DNA of 64,000 nt from Saxidomus purpurata (Eukaryota; Mollusca; Bivalvia; Venerida; Veneridae), in contig JAFMSR010000002.1 in NCBI GenBank assembly GCA_022818135.1, positions 46,414,499-46,478,498 on the forward strand, given 5' to 3'. The position numbers and the translations under genes are program-made. The notes beneath the pieces were generated by a model, which worked only from the letters and a program-made list of their open reading frames with translations, did not search any database and was not told where the DNA came from. Of the stretch, positions 44,752-56,275 are shown in pieces. How positions within the stretch are numbered: position 1 is the first letter of the stretch; each line of letters opens with the position of its first letter.

Positions 44752-45097
44752 TAGCTCACCTGGCTTTGCCAGGATGAGCATTTCTAATGGATGATTGTCC
44801 GCCGTCCGTCGTCCGTCAACATTTTCATTCAAACGACATCTCCTCTGAAACCACTTGGCCAATGTTGATGAAACTATGCAGGGATGTTCACTCATGAAGC
44901 TCTACCAAAATTGTTCAAAGAATTCCATTCCATGCAGAACTCTGGTTGCTGTGGCAAAAAAAAATAGGAAAAACTTTTAAAAATCTTCTTCTCTAAACCA
45001 CAAGGCACCTCTACGAATTATGTTCAAATAATGACCCTTGTATTATTGGCAACTGATATACAGGTGAGCGATATAGGGCCATTTTGGTCCTCTTGTT
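44752..45097 (+). mobile_element. AGCTCACC-family element, short complete-looking copy
   Basis: Begins TTAGCTCACCTGGCTTTGCC. Internal GTCCGCCGTCCGTCGTCCG, AACGACATCTCCTCTGAAAC and CAGAACTCTGGTTGC. Ends ACAGGTGAGCGATATAGGGC then CATTTTGGTCCTCTTGTTA. The ends are partly inverted (AGCTCACCTG / CAGGTGAGC). Confidence 0.75.
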
Positions 45098-45600
45098 ATA
45101 TATAGTAGTGGTTGGAATCGGAACATCGTAATTTTTCAACGGAAAAACCCAGATATGTTCCGACTGAGTTGAACACTTTTAGTCAATTCGTTCATTAGGT
45201 CCAAATAATAGATATAAGAATACTTTCTTGTTTAGTTTGCTTCTGTTTGAGCACGTTTACCTTTGAAAAAATAATTAAAACCACATAAACACAAGTTCAA
45301 ACAAAATCACTTTGTGTGGTCGCTTTCAAATTATTTCCTGTGTGCAATGGTGCCAATTCAATTTGCAAAAAGCACCTGGTGATTCTACAAGATCTGATCA
45401 AACTCACTAAAGGTTACCGCAATTTTACGGGACTTTCGAACCCGAAGTCCAAACAACTTTTGAGTATAATTGTGTTTCATTCATTTTAAAGTGAAGCGTT
45501 TAATACACTCTTCACAGACGTAGAATCTTCCATGTGGAAATGACAAATAACAAGGAGAAACATTAAGATCTTGACTTATATACATTCAAAACTCGTGTCT
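45098..45600. other. No recognisable feature
   Basis: AT-rich sequence. Nothing supportable. Confidence 0.3.
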
Positions 45601-46080
45601 ATGTAAAACAAGTGACCACTTTGGTGGAGCCAATATTGACCCAATGGGCATGATTTGAACAAACTTGGTAGAGGTCCACTAGATAATGCTGTGCACTAAA
45701 AATCTTACCTCTAAAATGTTTTTTGTTATAGAAACCTATGGAAAATTAAGGGACCCCCGGTGTGGTCATTTTTGACACGGGGATCATGATTTGTACAATT
45801 TTGTTGAGGTCCACTAGGCAACGCTACATGCTAAATATCTTAGCTCTAGGCCTTGTGGTTTAAGATGAGAAGATTAAAAAGTTTTTTTTCTATTTGTTGC
45901 CATAGAAACCAGAGTTCTGCGTGGAAAGAACTCTTTGAACAAATTTGGTAGAGCTTTATGCAAGGAACATCCCCGCAAAGTTTCATCAACACTGGCCAGT
46001 GGTTTCAGAGGAGATGTGTTTTGAACAAAATGTTGACGGACGATAGACAATCATCCATACTTTGTGCCAGGGGAGCTAAA
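45600..46080 (-). repeat. AGCTCACC-family element, partial copy, minus orientation
   Basis: GGGCATGATTTGAACAAACT, TTGGTAGAGGTCCACTAG, CAGAGTTCTGCGTGGAAAG and GTGGTTTCAGAGGAGATGTG, then GACGGACGATAGACAATC and GGGGAGCTAA. These are the reverse complements of phrases in the 44752 copy. Confidence 0.7.
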
Positions 46081-46406
46081 GAAAACAATAAAAAAATACA
46101 TGAATCACTCCAAATAAACAAAAATACATTATAACAAAAAACGGCCTTGCCTCTAAGGTCCATCTACAATTACATTTCCAGGGAAACAGCTACCTAGGCA
46201 GAATTTGCCGTAGCTAAACCCTGTAATAGGAACACACACAAAATTATTTCGATGAAAAAAGAGAGTGGCATCTCCTATCAAACTTCTGCCTATTAGACCT
46301 CAAAATTGTGCTTCAACAGCCTCACGGGAGAGATGCTGGGGAGAGATGCTGGGGTCGGTAGATTACTTCGGTCTTGTACTTTGACCTTATTAACATAATT
46401 ATCAAC

Positions 46407-46408
46407 AT

Positions 46409-46441
<33 letters not shown>
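46407..46441. repeat. (ATC)n/(CAG)n compound microsatellite
   Basis: Four ATC units followed by eight CAG units. Confidence 0.95.
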
Positions 46442-47277
46442 TAATGTTCCGATATTATTTACCTTTAAAAGAGAAATGCAGCAGTATCGTTTAAAGGTAG
46501 CAGCAGTATCGTTTAAAGGTAGCCTGAATTATTAAACTGACATCAATACAGGTCTAATAATTTCATTGACATTTACTTTTATCATTAATTTATAGTTCGA
46601 CCCACTTTCCCTGCCAATCAGATCGCTCCATTTCCTTCAAAATTCGCAGATTTATTTCCATAATTTACTCAAATTCCTTGTATGAGAAAATTTTTTTAAA
46701 TTGTTACGATTTAATAGATTCAGTCCACTGCCTACACCAAATTTGCGCATGCCTTGCAGTGATGGGAGTAGGCAAAATTGGGGACACTGGAGTGCTTTGT
46801 TAAATTTCAATAATACAAAAAAGAGAAAAAATGCTTACTTTTCTGGACTTTATCCTTTTAATTGCAATTGTATAATTCTTTCTATTTAAATGAAATACAG
46901 TCAATAGTTTCCTTTATACTGCAGTACTGTTGAGCTCAGATTTTAATTCAACATGATTGGGTGTTGATGGTCATCAATTGGGTTAGGGACTTCTCAGTTT
47001 CATCGAAGAGAAAATCATCTCCTAAATCAAAACTGAAATCCACTTTCAATCTTAAAATGCGCCAAACTTCCCAATACACTGACACATGTAAACAAATTAT
47101 GCGTCAATATTGCGTCTATTAAACTTGTTGACAGCTGTATTGAAAGGTTTAAGATCGAACTATAAGTCGGTTATATTTTAAATACAGCAGTTTTAAAAAA
47201 CTAATTTTCTCGCTTTGCTCTGCTCGCTCGAAAATTAATTTCTTAAAACAGCTGTATTTAAACTATAACCTATACTT
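46442..47277. other. No recognisable gene
   Basis: A doubled GCAGTATCGTTTAAAGGTAG at 46478-46522 is a short local duplication. The 62-codon frame at 46701 has no motif. Confidence 0.35.
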
Positions 47278-47950
47278 ATTACTCTAACACAATTGACAAT
47301 TTAAAGTTCTCTTATACACACAAGTACACTCTAGACTTCCGGAACTATTTTTGACTGTGGCGTAATTTTCACACATCTTGGATTGGCATTGTTATGAATG
47401 AATTCACGTGATGAAAAATTACAGTTTAAATGGAACAGCCAGGATTTCAAGGAATGCACGGAATTCTACGAGTTCATGTTAGGGAAGTAAAATAGTACGC
47501 CTTCGAACTTTTTTTGTGTTAAATTAACGTGTTAGAATGGAAATAGATTTTACGTTTGGTTAGAATATTGCCGTTTGTCGTTTATGTGCTTTGTAATTGA
47601 TCACTCAGTCCTTTTGCTTTCGTAATTAAATTACTACGCATAAACTCCAAATAGTGATATACTTTCGGTATAGATTTTGGGGTACTATTTACTGTGCTTA
47701 TATGAACTCGCTGCTTTGAACTCGTAGCATTCCGTGCATTCCGTTGAAATTTGACTGTTCTTTATTTCTTGTCTCCTATTATTTTGTTGTTGCTGATATT
47801 AAAGGCGATACTGGAAGTGTTATAAATTTTACTACTTGTTTAATGTATAGCAATGCCAATCCAAGCGTATTAATGCATGCACACTCTTAGATATTGTGTA
47901 AAAAAATCAACAACCAAAAATAGTGTCGGACGTCTATAATGATATACTTA
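47278..47950. mobile_element. Foldback element F2, copy lacking the internal array
   Basis: Left arm: CTAACACAATTGACAATT, CCGGAACTATTTTTGACTG, GTAATTTTCACACATC, CTTGGATTGGCATTG and GGAATGCACGGAATTCTACG. Right arm, inverted: CGTAGCATTCCGTGCATTCC, CAATGCCAATCCAAGCG (47851-47867) and ACCAAAAATAGTGTCGGACG. The centre is a diverged P2 palindrome (47545-47690). It is homologous to the element at 50565-52910, which carries a satellite between TTTTTGACTG and GTAATTTTCACAC. Confidence 0.7.
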
Positions 47951-48215
47951 GAAAATAGATTTCACTTTTGAGTAATATACCGGTTAGTATTTCACTTTGT
48001 GGAGTGTAGATGCGTAGTAATCTAATTACGAAGGCCGAAGGCCCTGAATGATTAATTACGAGGCATTTAAACGACAGAGCCTCGTTACCGCCAAAAACAG
48101 TAACCCTCGAGCCAGATATTCCCATCTGCACGTGCAACAAGTGAAATATTCTTTTACGGTATATTATGCTCAAATTATTCTGTATAAAGGAGAAATTTTC
48201 AATAGTGTTAGAATA
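47935..48215. repeat. Chimera of half-palindromes P2 and P1
   Basis: The left part is one arm of P2 (AATAGATTTCACTTTTGAG, ATACCGGTTAGTATTTCACT, CGAAGGCCGAAGGCC). At about 48060 it switches to the right half of P1 (AGAGCCTCGTTACCGCC, GTAACCCTCGAGCC, GCACGTGCAACAAGTGAAAT). The tail GGAGAAATTTTCAATAGTGT is the inverse of the F2 left end at 50573. Confidence 0.7.
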
Positions 48216-48782
48216 ACCGCTATGTCACTCAGTAGTAGGTATCACGAATTCTACTCAAAGCAGCGGTAAAAATCGTACTTGTGGACCTTTGTGCACTGTT
48301 TAATTTACCTTGTAGCTTATATAGTTAACAAACGAGATAATTACATGACCGTATCTAATTTTAACATTAGCGGGCACGTTTTTATTTTTACTTACTTTTT
48401 AAGTCCCGGAACAGATCCATTAAATTGTTGTAAACTTATTTTATGAAATTAATCTGATCAAAAGGCAGTCAAATGAATGTTGTTTTCCTGAGTTAAATAC
48501 AGGTGTAATATGGAATACTACTTTGCGTAAATATAGCAAATTGAACATGAGAAGATTATCACAGGGTGAATCCCCAACCTCAACACCCATTTATTCCGTA
48601 AAGACGAAACATTTCTAACACATACATCCGTTCTACGATGGAAAAACACCCAATGCTGCAAGTGGAACCGCCCTAAAATGATGGAATGTTACAAAAACAG
48701 AATTTATGCTTTCTTTCCAGACGAGAAGTTGCATCCTAAATTTTTGCGTAACTGCAACTTTCCACATCGTCATTAAAAACTT

Positions 48783-48970
48783 CAATAATAGCTATCGTAA
48801 CTTTGCTCATCGCCATCGAAACTTCGTTCACCGCCACTGTAATTTTCCGCATCTTCATTGTAACTTCGCTCATTGCCATCGTTACCTCACTCATCGCCAC
48901 TGTAACTTCCTGTATCGTCATCGTAACTCCGCTCATCGTCATTGCAGCTTTCCGCATCGTAAAGGTAACT
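48783..48970. repeat. Degenerate 21-bp minisatellite
   Basis: Units of the type CGTAACTTCGCTCATCGCCAT, about nine copies. As the period is a multiple of three, both strands stay open and spell heptad-like repeats (H.NFAHR on plus, SEVTMAM on minus). No start context, signal peptide or homology makes either frame a believable gene. Confidence 0.8.
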
Positions 48971-49307
48971 TCGGCACTGTAACTTCCCTAATCGTCGTTG
49001 TAAATTTCTCCGTTGCGTTAACGCCAAATAAAAATCGTTCGAAAAGTGGTTTTGTAATAGTAATAAAAGGTTTTGTCTAAATTGCAAATTGAGATTTGGA
49101 TGTTCTTTTATTGTATTACGGAGATTTGAATGATAAATTAAAACAAATTGTAAATAAATGAAGAATATGCACTTAAATTATTGACTTTAGAAATAGAAAT
49201 GTGCAAAGTTTTGCTTACTATACAGCCACTAAAATTAACGACACTTCAACAATTTCTTTTTAAATTTTTCAGTTATCCAGGTGTGGTTTATACCCGAAAT
49301 ATTTAAG

Positions 49308-49340
49308 CATTTTTTTTATTTATAAAAAAAAAAAAAAAAA

Positions 49341-49373
<33 letters not shown>

Positions 49374-49468
49374 TTAATAAACAAAAAAAAAAAAACTTTT
49401 TTTTTTAAAAAAAACAAAAAAATTTTTTTATTTTTTTTATTTTGGGTTTTTTTTTTACCCAAAAAATG
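49308..49468. repeat. Homopolymer A/T tract block, possibly an assembly artefact
   Basis: Alternating long A and T runs with single-base breaks, ending GGGTTTTTTTTTTACCC. Such sequence is often a low-quality consensus. Confidence 0.85.
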
Positions 49469-49499
49469 AAAGCGAAACAGAACAGCACTTACGTGTGCT

Positions 49500-49745
49500 C
49501 AAGTTTCTGTAAAATGATCGGCTACATTGAAACCGCTTCTTATCAAAATTCTACAAAAAAACCTGCAAATTTGAGCTTGCCACATCTCTTATTGATTCTA
49601 GCCATTACTTCTACAAGTTATGATTTAGTATATCATTTTTGAAATTATTTTTTTCACCGGAACCTATGAGCAGCCTTTAAGGCGGAATCTGGTGCTCGTA
49701 AAGAAAACAAGGTTCTTCGAACTGTCTGAAATTAATATATTCTAG
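49500..49745. repeat. Diverged MITE M1-related fragments
   Basis: TTGATTCTAGCCATTACTTC, AGTATATCATTTTTGAAA and GAGCAGCCTTTAA match the right end of M1. GTTCTTCGAACTGTCTGAAA (49710-49730) matches its left part, suggesting two abutting remnants. Confidence 0.5.
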
Positions 49746-49754
49746 AACGAATCA

Positions 49755-49995
49755 TCAAATAATAACAACCCACTCGCAACGTGCCTTCCAAACTACTCAT
49801 AAGAGTAGAAATAACAACAAATGATTAAACACACATTCAGAATAATAGTTAAACTATTTATACGTCAATAATAATTAAGAACATATAGCAAATACAGAGA
49901 AACGTAAAATTTAAATACTGCACTCTAATTAGAACCTCAGGCTGTTGAAATACTGGGAAGTCCTCACTTATACATGACTGACACCCCAGTATAAT
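49755..49995 (-). repeat. Interspersed repeat R3, minus-oriented copy
   Basis: Reverse complement of 44395-44660: AAGAGTAGAAATAACAACAA, GAAATTTAAGTACTGCACTC-like and TGACACCCCA segments. Confidence 0.75.
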
Positions 49996-50109
49996 TACTC
50001 TACACTAATAATTTACATTAGTTTAGAGGTAACAACATTATGCTGATAGAACAGGACAGAACAGTATTATGTAACGAGATACTGTATATTGTTTAAGTTA
50101 CTTAATAAA

Positions 50110-50138
50110 ATTTCTGTTCTGTTCTGTTCTGTTCATGA
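50110..50138. repeat. (TTCTG)n short tandem repeat
   Basis: Five TTCTG/GTTCT units. An inverted GAACAGGACAGAACAG lies 60 bp upstream. Confidence 0.8.
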
Positions 50139-50159
50139 TGCTGATAGACATAATCTAAT

Positions 50160-50345
50160 TACATACCAAAATTATAAAACCATTCATGAAAGACTGAACA
50201 CGCAAGACTATTTTATTGACCTTTTTCATGCGGTACTATCCACTTAAGTGGTGCCTAATATAGTAAATATTTCAATACAAAACATGTTATACATTCTACT
50301 TGTTTAATTGGCGGTTGAAAAGTTACCAACTTCTGATCAAAAGCC
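50160..50345 (+). repeat. Interspersed repeat R4, copy 1
   Basis: AAATTATAAAACCATTCATG, GAAAGACTGAACACGCAAGA and TTGACCTTTTTCATGCGGTA; repeated in the same orientation at 53755-53945. Followed by a diverged M1-like stretch (50345-50560). Confidence 0.7.
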
Positions 50346-50679
50346 AGCTTAATATACGGCTGCGCCAAAAAAGGTTCCAGTATAAATCTGTACGGTATTT
50401 TTACCAAATTTTACAAACGCTTTTAAAATTATAAACATACATGAAGTGTAGCATTGCAGTCAAACCAAGTTCACCACCATCTAAAACATATTTTTTCAAA
50501 TTTCTATGCATATTTTAACTTGTATTGTCGAATCTAGCCATTACTTTTACATTCTATGCTTTATTCTAACACTATTGGAAATTTCTCCTATATACACAAA
50601 GAAGGATTTGAGCGTGATAAAACTATTAAGTATATCACGCTAGGCGTCTGGAACTATTTTTGACTGCTGAAATTCGAAT

Positions 50680-52290
50680 CCCAACCCCTTTCTGGTTGGG
50701 GGTTGGGGATTCACGCGAATTAACCAACTGAGTCTTTCTAGAGCACATAGGAGAGAAGGGGGTGTTGCTATGTTGTAGAACACATGTATGTTGTTATATA
50801 TCAGTTACATTTCTTCCGGACAAATGCTTTCTATTTTGACGGGAAAAAAGGAAAAGTTCGAATTAGCAACCTACCTGCTGGTTGGGGATATTGGGGATTC
50901 ACGCGAATAACCAACTGAGTCCCCAGGTGGACGTAGAAAGGGACAGGGGATGTTGTATACCAGTTGTAGAAAACATCTATCTTGTTATATATCAGTTACA
51001 TTTCTTCCGGAAAAATACTATCTTTTTTGAGAGGAATACATGCAAACTTGGAATTACCAACTACCTTCTGCTTGGTAGATGAGGATTCACGCGAATAACC
51101 AACTGAGTCCCAAAGTGGGGTGGCACACACAGGGAGAAAGGGGTGTTGCCATGTTGTAACGAGAAACATGTATCTTGTTATATATGAGTAACATTTATTC
51201 CGGAAAAATACTTTCTTTTTTGGGGGGGGAAAAAAGCAAAGTTCGAATTACCAACTACCTTCTGCGTCTGCGATAGGGGATTCACGCAAATAAACAACTA
51301 AGTCTCCTGGTGGACGTAGGGAAAAGGGGGGTGTTAAAATGTTTTAGAACACATCTATCTTCTTATAAAACTTTATTTCGTTGCATTCATTTATTCCGGA
51401 AAAATACTTTTTTTTTTGAGAGGAAAACATGCAAACTTCGAATTACCAACTACCTTCTGGTTGGGAGTTGGTGATTCACGCGAATAACCAACTGAGTCCC
51501 CTAGTGACACAGGGAGAAGGGGGTGTTGCCAAGTTGTAGTAGACATCTATCTTGTTATATATCAGTTACATTTCTTCCGGGAAAATACTTTCTATTTTGA
51601 GGGGGGGTGGAGGAATACATGCAAAGTTCATTACCCTACCTTCTGGTTGGTAATTGGCGCCCCCAAATAACCAACTGAGTCCCCTGGTGGACGTGGGGAA
51701 AAGGGGGTGTTACCATGTTTTAGAACACATCTATCTTGTTATATATCAGTAACATTTATTACGGATAAATACTTTCTATTTTGACGGTAAAACATGCAAA
51801 GTCCGAATTACCAACTACCTTCTGGTTGGTAGTTGGGGATTCACGCGAATAACCAACTGAGTCCCCTGGTGGACGTAGGGAGAAGGGGGTTTTACCATGT
51901 TGTAGAACACATCTATCTTGTTATATATCCGTAACATTTATTACGGATAAATACTTTCTATTTTGACGGTAAAACATGCGAAGTTCGAATTACCAACTAC
52001 TCTTGGTTGGTAGTTTGGGGTTCACGCGAATAACCAACTGAGTCCCCAAGTGCACAAAGGTGTTGAGAAAGGGGGTGTTGCCATGTTGTAGAACACATGT
52101 ATGTTGTTATATATCCGTTACATTTATTCCGGAAAAATACTTTCTTTTTTTGAGGAATACATCAAAGATCCGAATTACTTTTGGTTGGTAGTTGGAGATT
52201 CACGCGAATAACCAACTAGGGCCCCTGCTTTATTCTGTGTTAAGGAAGGGGTATTGTGTGTTTGAACATTTCATTCTGGTGATAGTGTAT
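50680..52290. repeat. ~185-bp tandem array, nine copies
   Basis: The box TTCACGCGAATAACCAACTG recurs near 50713, 50900, 51089, 51283, 51477, 51660, 51842, 52023 and 52201, giving steps of 178-194. Each unit has CTTGTTATATATCAGTTACA, TTCCGGAAAAATACTTTCT and a palindromic ACCAACTACC...GGTTGGTAGTTGG. Further ACCAACTACC palindromes fill 52300-52400. Confidence 0.92.
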
Positions 52291-52723
52291 TGAGTTACCA
52301 ACTACCAGCTGTTATATAGTTTGGAATTACTAATAACCAACTACCAACTAGTAGGTAGTTGGTTATTCGAATATCCAACTACCAACTACCTACTACCTAC
52401 CAAATTGACGCTCATAAATTCCCTCCCATGTAATTTTCACACAACATCTACGTATGTGCATGCGCTAATACGCTTGGATTGGTATTGTTGTGAATGAAAT
52501 CACGTGATGTAATACAAATCGTGGTAAAATTTTCTGCACTTCCGGTATCGCCAGCAATACAGAAACAACAAAAATAAGACGCATAGCGTTTTATTTGAGG
52601 AGTAAAAAAGAATAGCCAAATTTTCACGAAATGCAAGGAATGCACGGAAAACTACAAACTTCATGAAAGCGCAGCAAATAGTACCCCATCGAACATTTTT
52701 TTGTTTAGATTAACGTGTTAGAA

Positions 52724-52905
52724 TGGAAATAGATTTTATTTTTGAGTTATATACCGGTTAGTATATCACTGTGTGTCGTGTAGATGCTTCGTAATTAATC
52801 ACTCAGGCCTTCGGCCTTCGTGATTAGATTACTACGCATTTACACTCCCCACAGTGATATACTAACCGGTATATCTCTAAAAAGTGAAATCTATTTCCTA
52901 AGTAT
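52724..52905. repeat. Near-perfect palindrome P2 (about 88-bp arms, no spacer)
   Basis: The dyad centre is near 52812 (CAGGCCTTCGGCCTTCGTG). Arms include GAAATAGATTTTATTTTTGA / AAAAAGTGAAATCTATTTC and ATACCGGTTAGTATATCACT / AGTGATATACTAACCGGTAT. Related half-copies are at 47.5-47.7 and 47.9-48.05 kb. Confidence 0.85.
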
Positions 52906-53483
52906 ATCATTGGAGACTTTTAATGTTTTCACACGAAACTGTGAACGAGCCGCTTTAATAAGAGCAGGCGGTCAGCACACTGAAGCGGTTAATGTTTCAT
53001 TTTTACCGATTAAATTAAGTTATAAGGAACGAGTTCCAATTAATACTAACCTTTATATATACATGTATAACTTAAAAAATACCCCATTCGATAATTTTAC
53101 TTCTAACCTTATTATGTTTGCTTAAATTTTTTTCAAAATATTGCATACGTGAGAACTTCACATGAATGCAAAAGTACAGGAATGCAATTTCCGTCGTCGG
53201 AACTCACGGTTAATTCTTTCCGTTTCTCTCCAGTCATTTTAATGAAATGTATGCGAGGGTGAGTAACCGAGGCTGTACTATTTCTAGACAAAGAATTTGT
53301 AGATACGTACTCGTTACCATTGATTGAAGGGACATTGGTGTTTTACAATGTAACTGAATAACAAGAACTATCTTTAAAAAAGATGGTCGGCCCAACTTTG
53401 AGTATATGAAAGCGATTGGTAGTTAGATTTTATAGTTAAAACTACAGTCACGTTTGATGAGAAAAAGTGTGCACTTTTAACGG

Positions 53484-53556
53484 GGCGCGAACCCATAGCC
53501 CATACACATATCTTAGAGCTAATAAGCTCGACTGAGCTACACGGCCACTTACCTAT
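53484..53556 (-). ncRNA. tRNA-like sequence (pseudogene or SINE head)
   Basis: On the minus strand: TAGCTCAGTCGAGC (A-box/D-arm), an anticodon-arm-like CTTATTAGCTCTAAG (the loop would give AGC) and a good T-arm ATGGGTTCGCGCCCCGT. The D-loop is too short and the acceptor ends (GTGGCCG / TAAAAGT) do not pair, so this is not a functional tRNA. Confidence 0.5.
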
Positions 53557-53754
53557 TTTATCCCCAATTTTTATTAAATATGTACCGTCACATGTGCATC
53601 AGGAAAACATACTAAATCCTTGTTTTTCTTATCAAATATGTTACTTGAAATACTGACTGTTATTCACTGGCCGAGAAAGTATTATCATTTTACACTTATA
53701 ATTAACGTAAGTTTGGCGGTAATCACATATTGTGTTCATAGATATGAATTATTT

Positions 53755-53945
53755 ACGTCCTAAAATTATAAAACCATTCACGAAAGACTGAAAACGCAAG
53801 AGTATTTCATTGACCTTTTCTCATTCGGTATTATCCAATTAAAAGGTGTCTTACAGACGAAATTTCTCAATTCAAAAAAGGTTATGCATTTTGACGGTTA
53901 AAAAGATACCAACTTTCGGTCAAATGCGCGAGACGGCGAATTACC
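53755..53945 (+). repeat. Interspersed repeat R4, copy 2
   Basis: AAATTATAAAACCATTCACG, GAAAGACTGAAAACGCAAGA and TTGACCTTTTCTCATTCGGT match 50160-50345. Confidence 0.7.
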
Positions 53946-54379
53946 AACAGAAGAAATAGCCACCTGATAAGAGAAAGGTTCTGAAGTGCTTCGTTTTACC
54001 TGTGTCAGTTGTCAGCATTACCACTTGTGTTTGTCCGCATTGCAACCACCTTTACGTGGTCTATATTGGCTTCCTTCCACGTAGAAGGCAACCAATGGAA
54101 TTAAAATGCTAACATGTTTTGTAGGAAACGGCTAGGCAAAGTAATTTCACAGAAATTACCATTTATATGTATAGCTTTAGTGCACTCATCAACAGTTTCT
54201 TCCCAATGATCCATTAGTCTGATATATTTTTCTACTGTTAAATCCGATAGCCCGCACGCCAGAATGATAAACAAGTGAGCCTATACGACAACTAAGGTAA
54301 TTGTTGTACTGTCCGGGCGCCATAACGGCAAGTGTGAATTTCAGAACGACAAATGACATAAGTTTTTGCGCTCTTCAGA

Positions 54380-54545
54380 CGCGCAAACACACCAGAAAGA
54401 AATGACAGGAATCAGCCACCATACCAACACGTCAGAACAAAATGGTAGAAATCAGCCACCATACCAACACGCCTGAACGAAATGGTAGAAATTAGCCACC
54501 ATACCAACACACCAGAACGAAATGGTAGAAATCAGCCACCATACT
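54380..54545. repeat. 40-bp minisatellite (four copies)
   Basis: AATGGTAGAAATCAGCCACC then ATACCAACAC. GCCACC starts at 54415, 54455, 54495 and 54535, an exact 40-bp period. Confidence 0.95.
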
Positions 54546-54905
54546 CATGATACTTATATGACGACAACTGACACATTAGTTCGCCAAAGGCTTTTGTTGT
54601 GTCTGGAACCAGCGTTCAGATCTATGAATAATTGTATATGAATGATTCTTGATACATGCATTGTGCAAAAAACGCTGATTTCTCAAAGCAGAAAATATTA
54701 ACATTCTTACTAGCATTTAAATCATAGAAATCACTGGAAACAACAGACGTTTTCCATATTTGAGTTAGTTTACTAAATTGGTATCCGAATCAAAAACATG
54801 AATTACATATTTTTTCAAACTATATTCTTCTTAGCCACTACGCCAGGCCTCATTTTAACACATTACAATAATGACCATTTATCATGTCTTTCAATTTGAA
54901 CCCTT

Positions 54906-55285
54906 AAAAGCTGCTCGCTCTCAGATTTTGGTAAAAAGATAAAGTTCTTTGAACTGTATGAAAATAAGATATTTTAGAGCATATAATTATATAAAAAGAT
55001 TCCGGTATTAATTCCTGTCACGTATACCTGTAGATTTGAAATAATACGCTATCAAATAATAAAGCGTTGCAAACGCTTTTGAAATTCCAGTATAAACATA
55101 ATTATAGTGTAGCGGTGCCGTAAAACCAGCATTTTCAATCGATTTTTCCAAATTCCTACCTAGATGTTTACTTCTATTGTTGATTCTAGCCTCTTTTTTT
55201 ATATTTATGTATTAGAATGCCATTTTTGAAAATATTATTTTTATCAACGGCAACTGAGAGAGAGCAGCTTTAATATGGCTGCCTT
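54906..55285. mobile_element. MITE M1, full-length copy
   Basis: Termini AAAAGCTGCTCGCTCTCAG (left) and CTGAGAGAGAGCAGCTTTA (right) are inverted repeats. The element is about 375 bp, with no ORF. Partial copies are at 8265-8610, 49500-49745 and about 50345-50560. Confidence 0.8.
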
Positions 55286-56190
55286 TTTTCAAACTTTACT
55301 GTTTTGTAACACCTGCCCGAACAATTTATCTAATACAGATTATACCTTACGTGGATTATGGATTCAACTCAGGCGAGCGATAGGAGGCCGTTTTGACACT
55401 CTTGTTCATCACTTGGAACTTTGAGATGTTATACATTTAGACACGAGCCAAATGGATATTTAAAGTAAACATCTATTCTCTTCTAACCTAGAAATCTCAA
55501 ATTACAGGTTTGCCATTATGTGGCACAAAAGCTGAATTAAATTAGATCATGTTTTGCATAACTGAATGTACTTTAATATCATATAAATGTACTACTAATG
55601 GCAAATTTGCATAGATGTACGCAGAAGAATAAATTAACCGAATAGATCAGTCCTTAATATGACCTTTAGACTGTTTATTTTCAATTCCTATAAAACAAAT
55701 GTTTAATTTGCAGATCAACAGCCGCTAGACAATTTTAGCAAACTTATTACTTGCAGTCTGTAACGGTGAGTCGTGTTTATATGTGCTGGAAAAAGCTATA
55801 GTTATCAAGAAGAACGTGTAAGATACGTCTCACTCATCGAAATTGAATTAGACCATTAGCTCCGTATAGAATTTTACATAAATGTCTCTCTTTCAAGGAA
55901 TTAAGATATGTTGCCCGCGTTACCTGATACAAGGGCCAACATCATTTGAAGAGCAAGGCACCAGACTAAAAACGTATGCACTATTATGCATCGTAACGTC
56001 ATGAATAAACCTTATTAATGGTAAAATAATTCTCAAAAATGTCGGAAATGTGTTTTCAGTGGAAACTCATTTACAAAAGCTGTCGGCAGTTCGCTAATCC
56101 CTCGTTTTATACAGGTCTAGAACCCATTGATAGATTAATGTTTAAATGTGATATCTCTTAAAAGTATAGTCATTTATAATATGATGGCTT
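55286..56190. other. No gene; AGCTCACC-family terminus at about 55365-55410
   Basis: ACTCAGGCGAGCGATAGGAG then GCCGTTTTGACACTCTTGTT is a decayed terminus of the dispersed family. The rest shows nothing recognisable. Confidence 0.45.
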
Positions 56191-56195
56191 TCCTT

Positions 56196-56275
56196 CTCAT
56201 CATTACCATCATCATCACTATCATCATCACTATCATCATAAACAACAACAACATCAACTTCATCATCATCACCAT
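56196..56275. repeat. (ATC)n imperfect microsatellite
   Basis: ATCATC/ACTATC/AACAACA units. The Asp-rich minus-strand frame (56142-56453) is this repeat read in translation plus a TTGATCTTTGACCTACTGA repeat fragment, not a gene. Confidence 0.85.

Larger units (their letters stand above)
50565..52915. mobile_element. Foldback element F2, copy with internal satellite core
   Basis: Left flank TTATTCTAACACTATTGG ... CTGGAACTATTTTTGACTG. Then the ~185-bp array. Then GTAATTTTCACACAACATC, GCTTGGATTGGTATTGTTG, GGAATGCACGGAAAACTAC, TTAACGTGTTAGAATGG and the P2 palindrome. The order of blocks equals that of the copy at 47278, except for the array. The right terminal arm past the palindrome is missing. 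Non-autonomous elements with a tandem-repeat core are known in bivalves (pearl/Helentron-like), but no such assignment is proved here. Confidence 0.65.

Noticed and set aside
53484..53556. Functional tRNA-Ala
   Set aside because: Good T-arm, but the acceptor stem does not pair and the D-loop is too short; listed only as tRNA-like.
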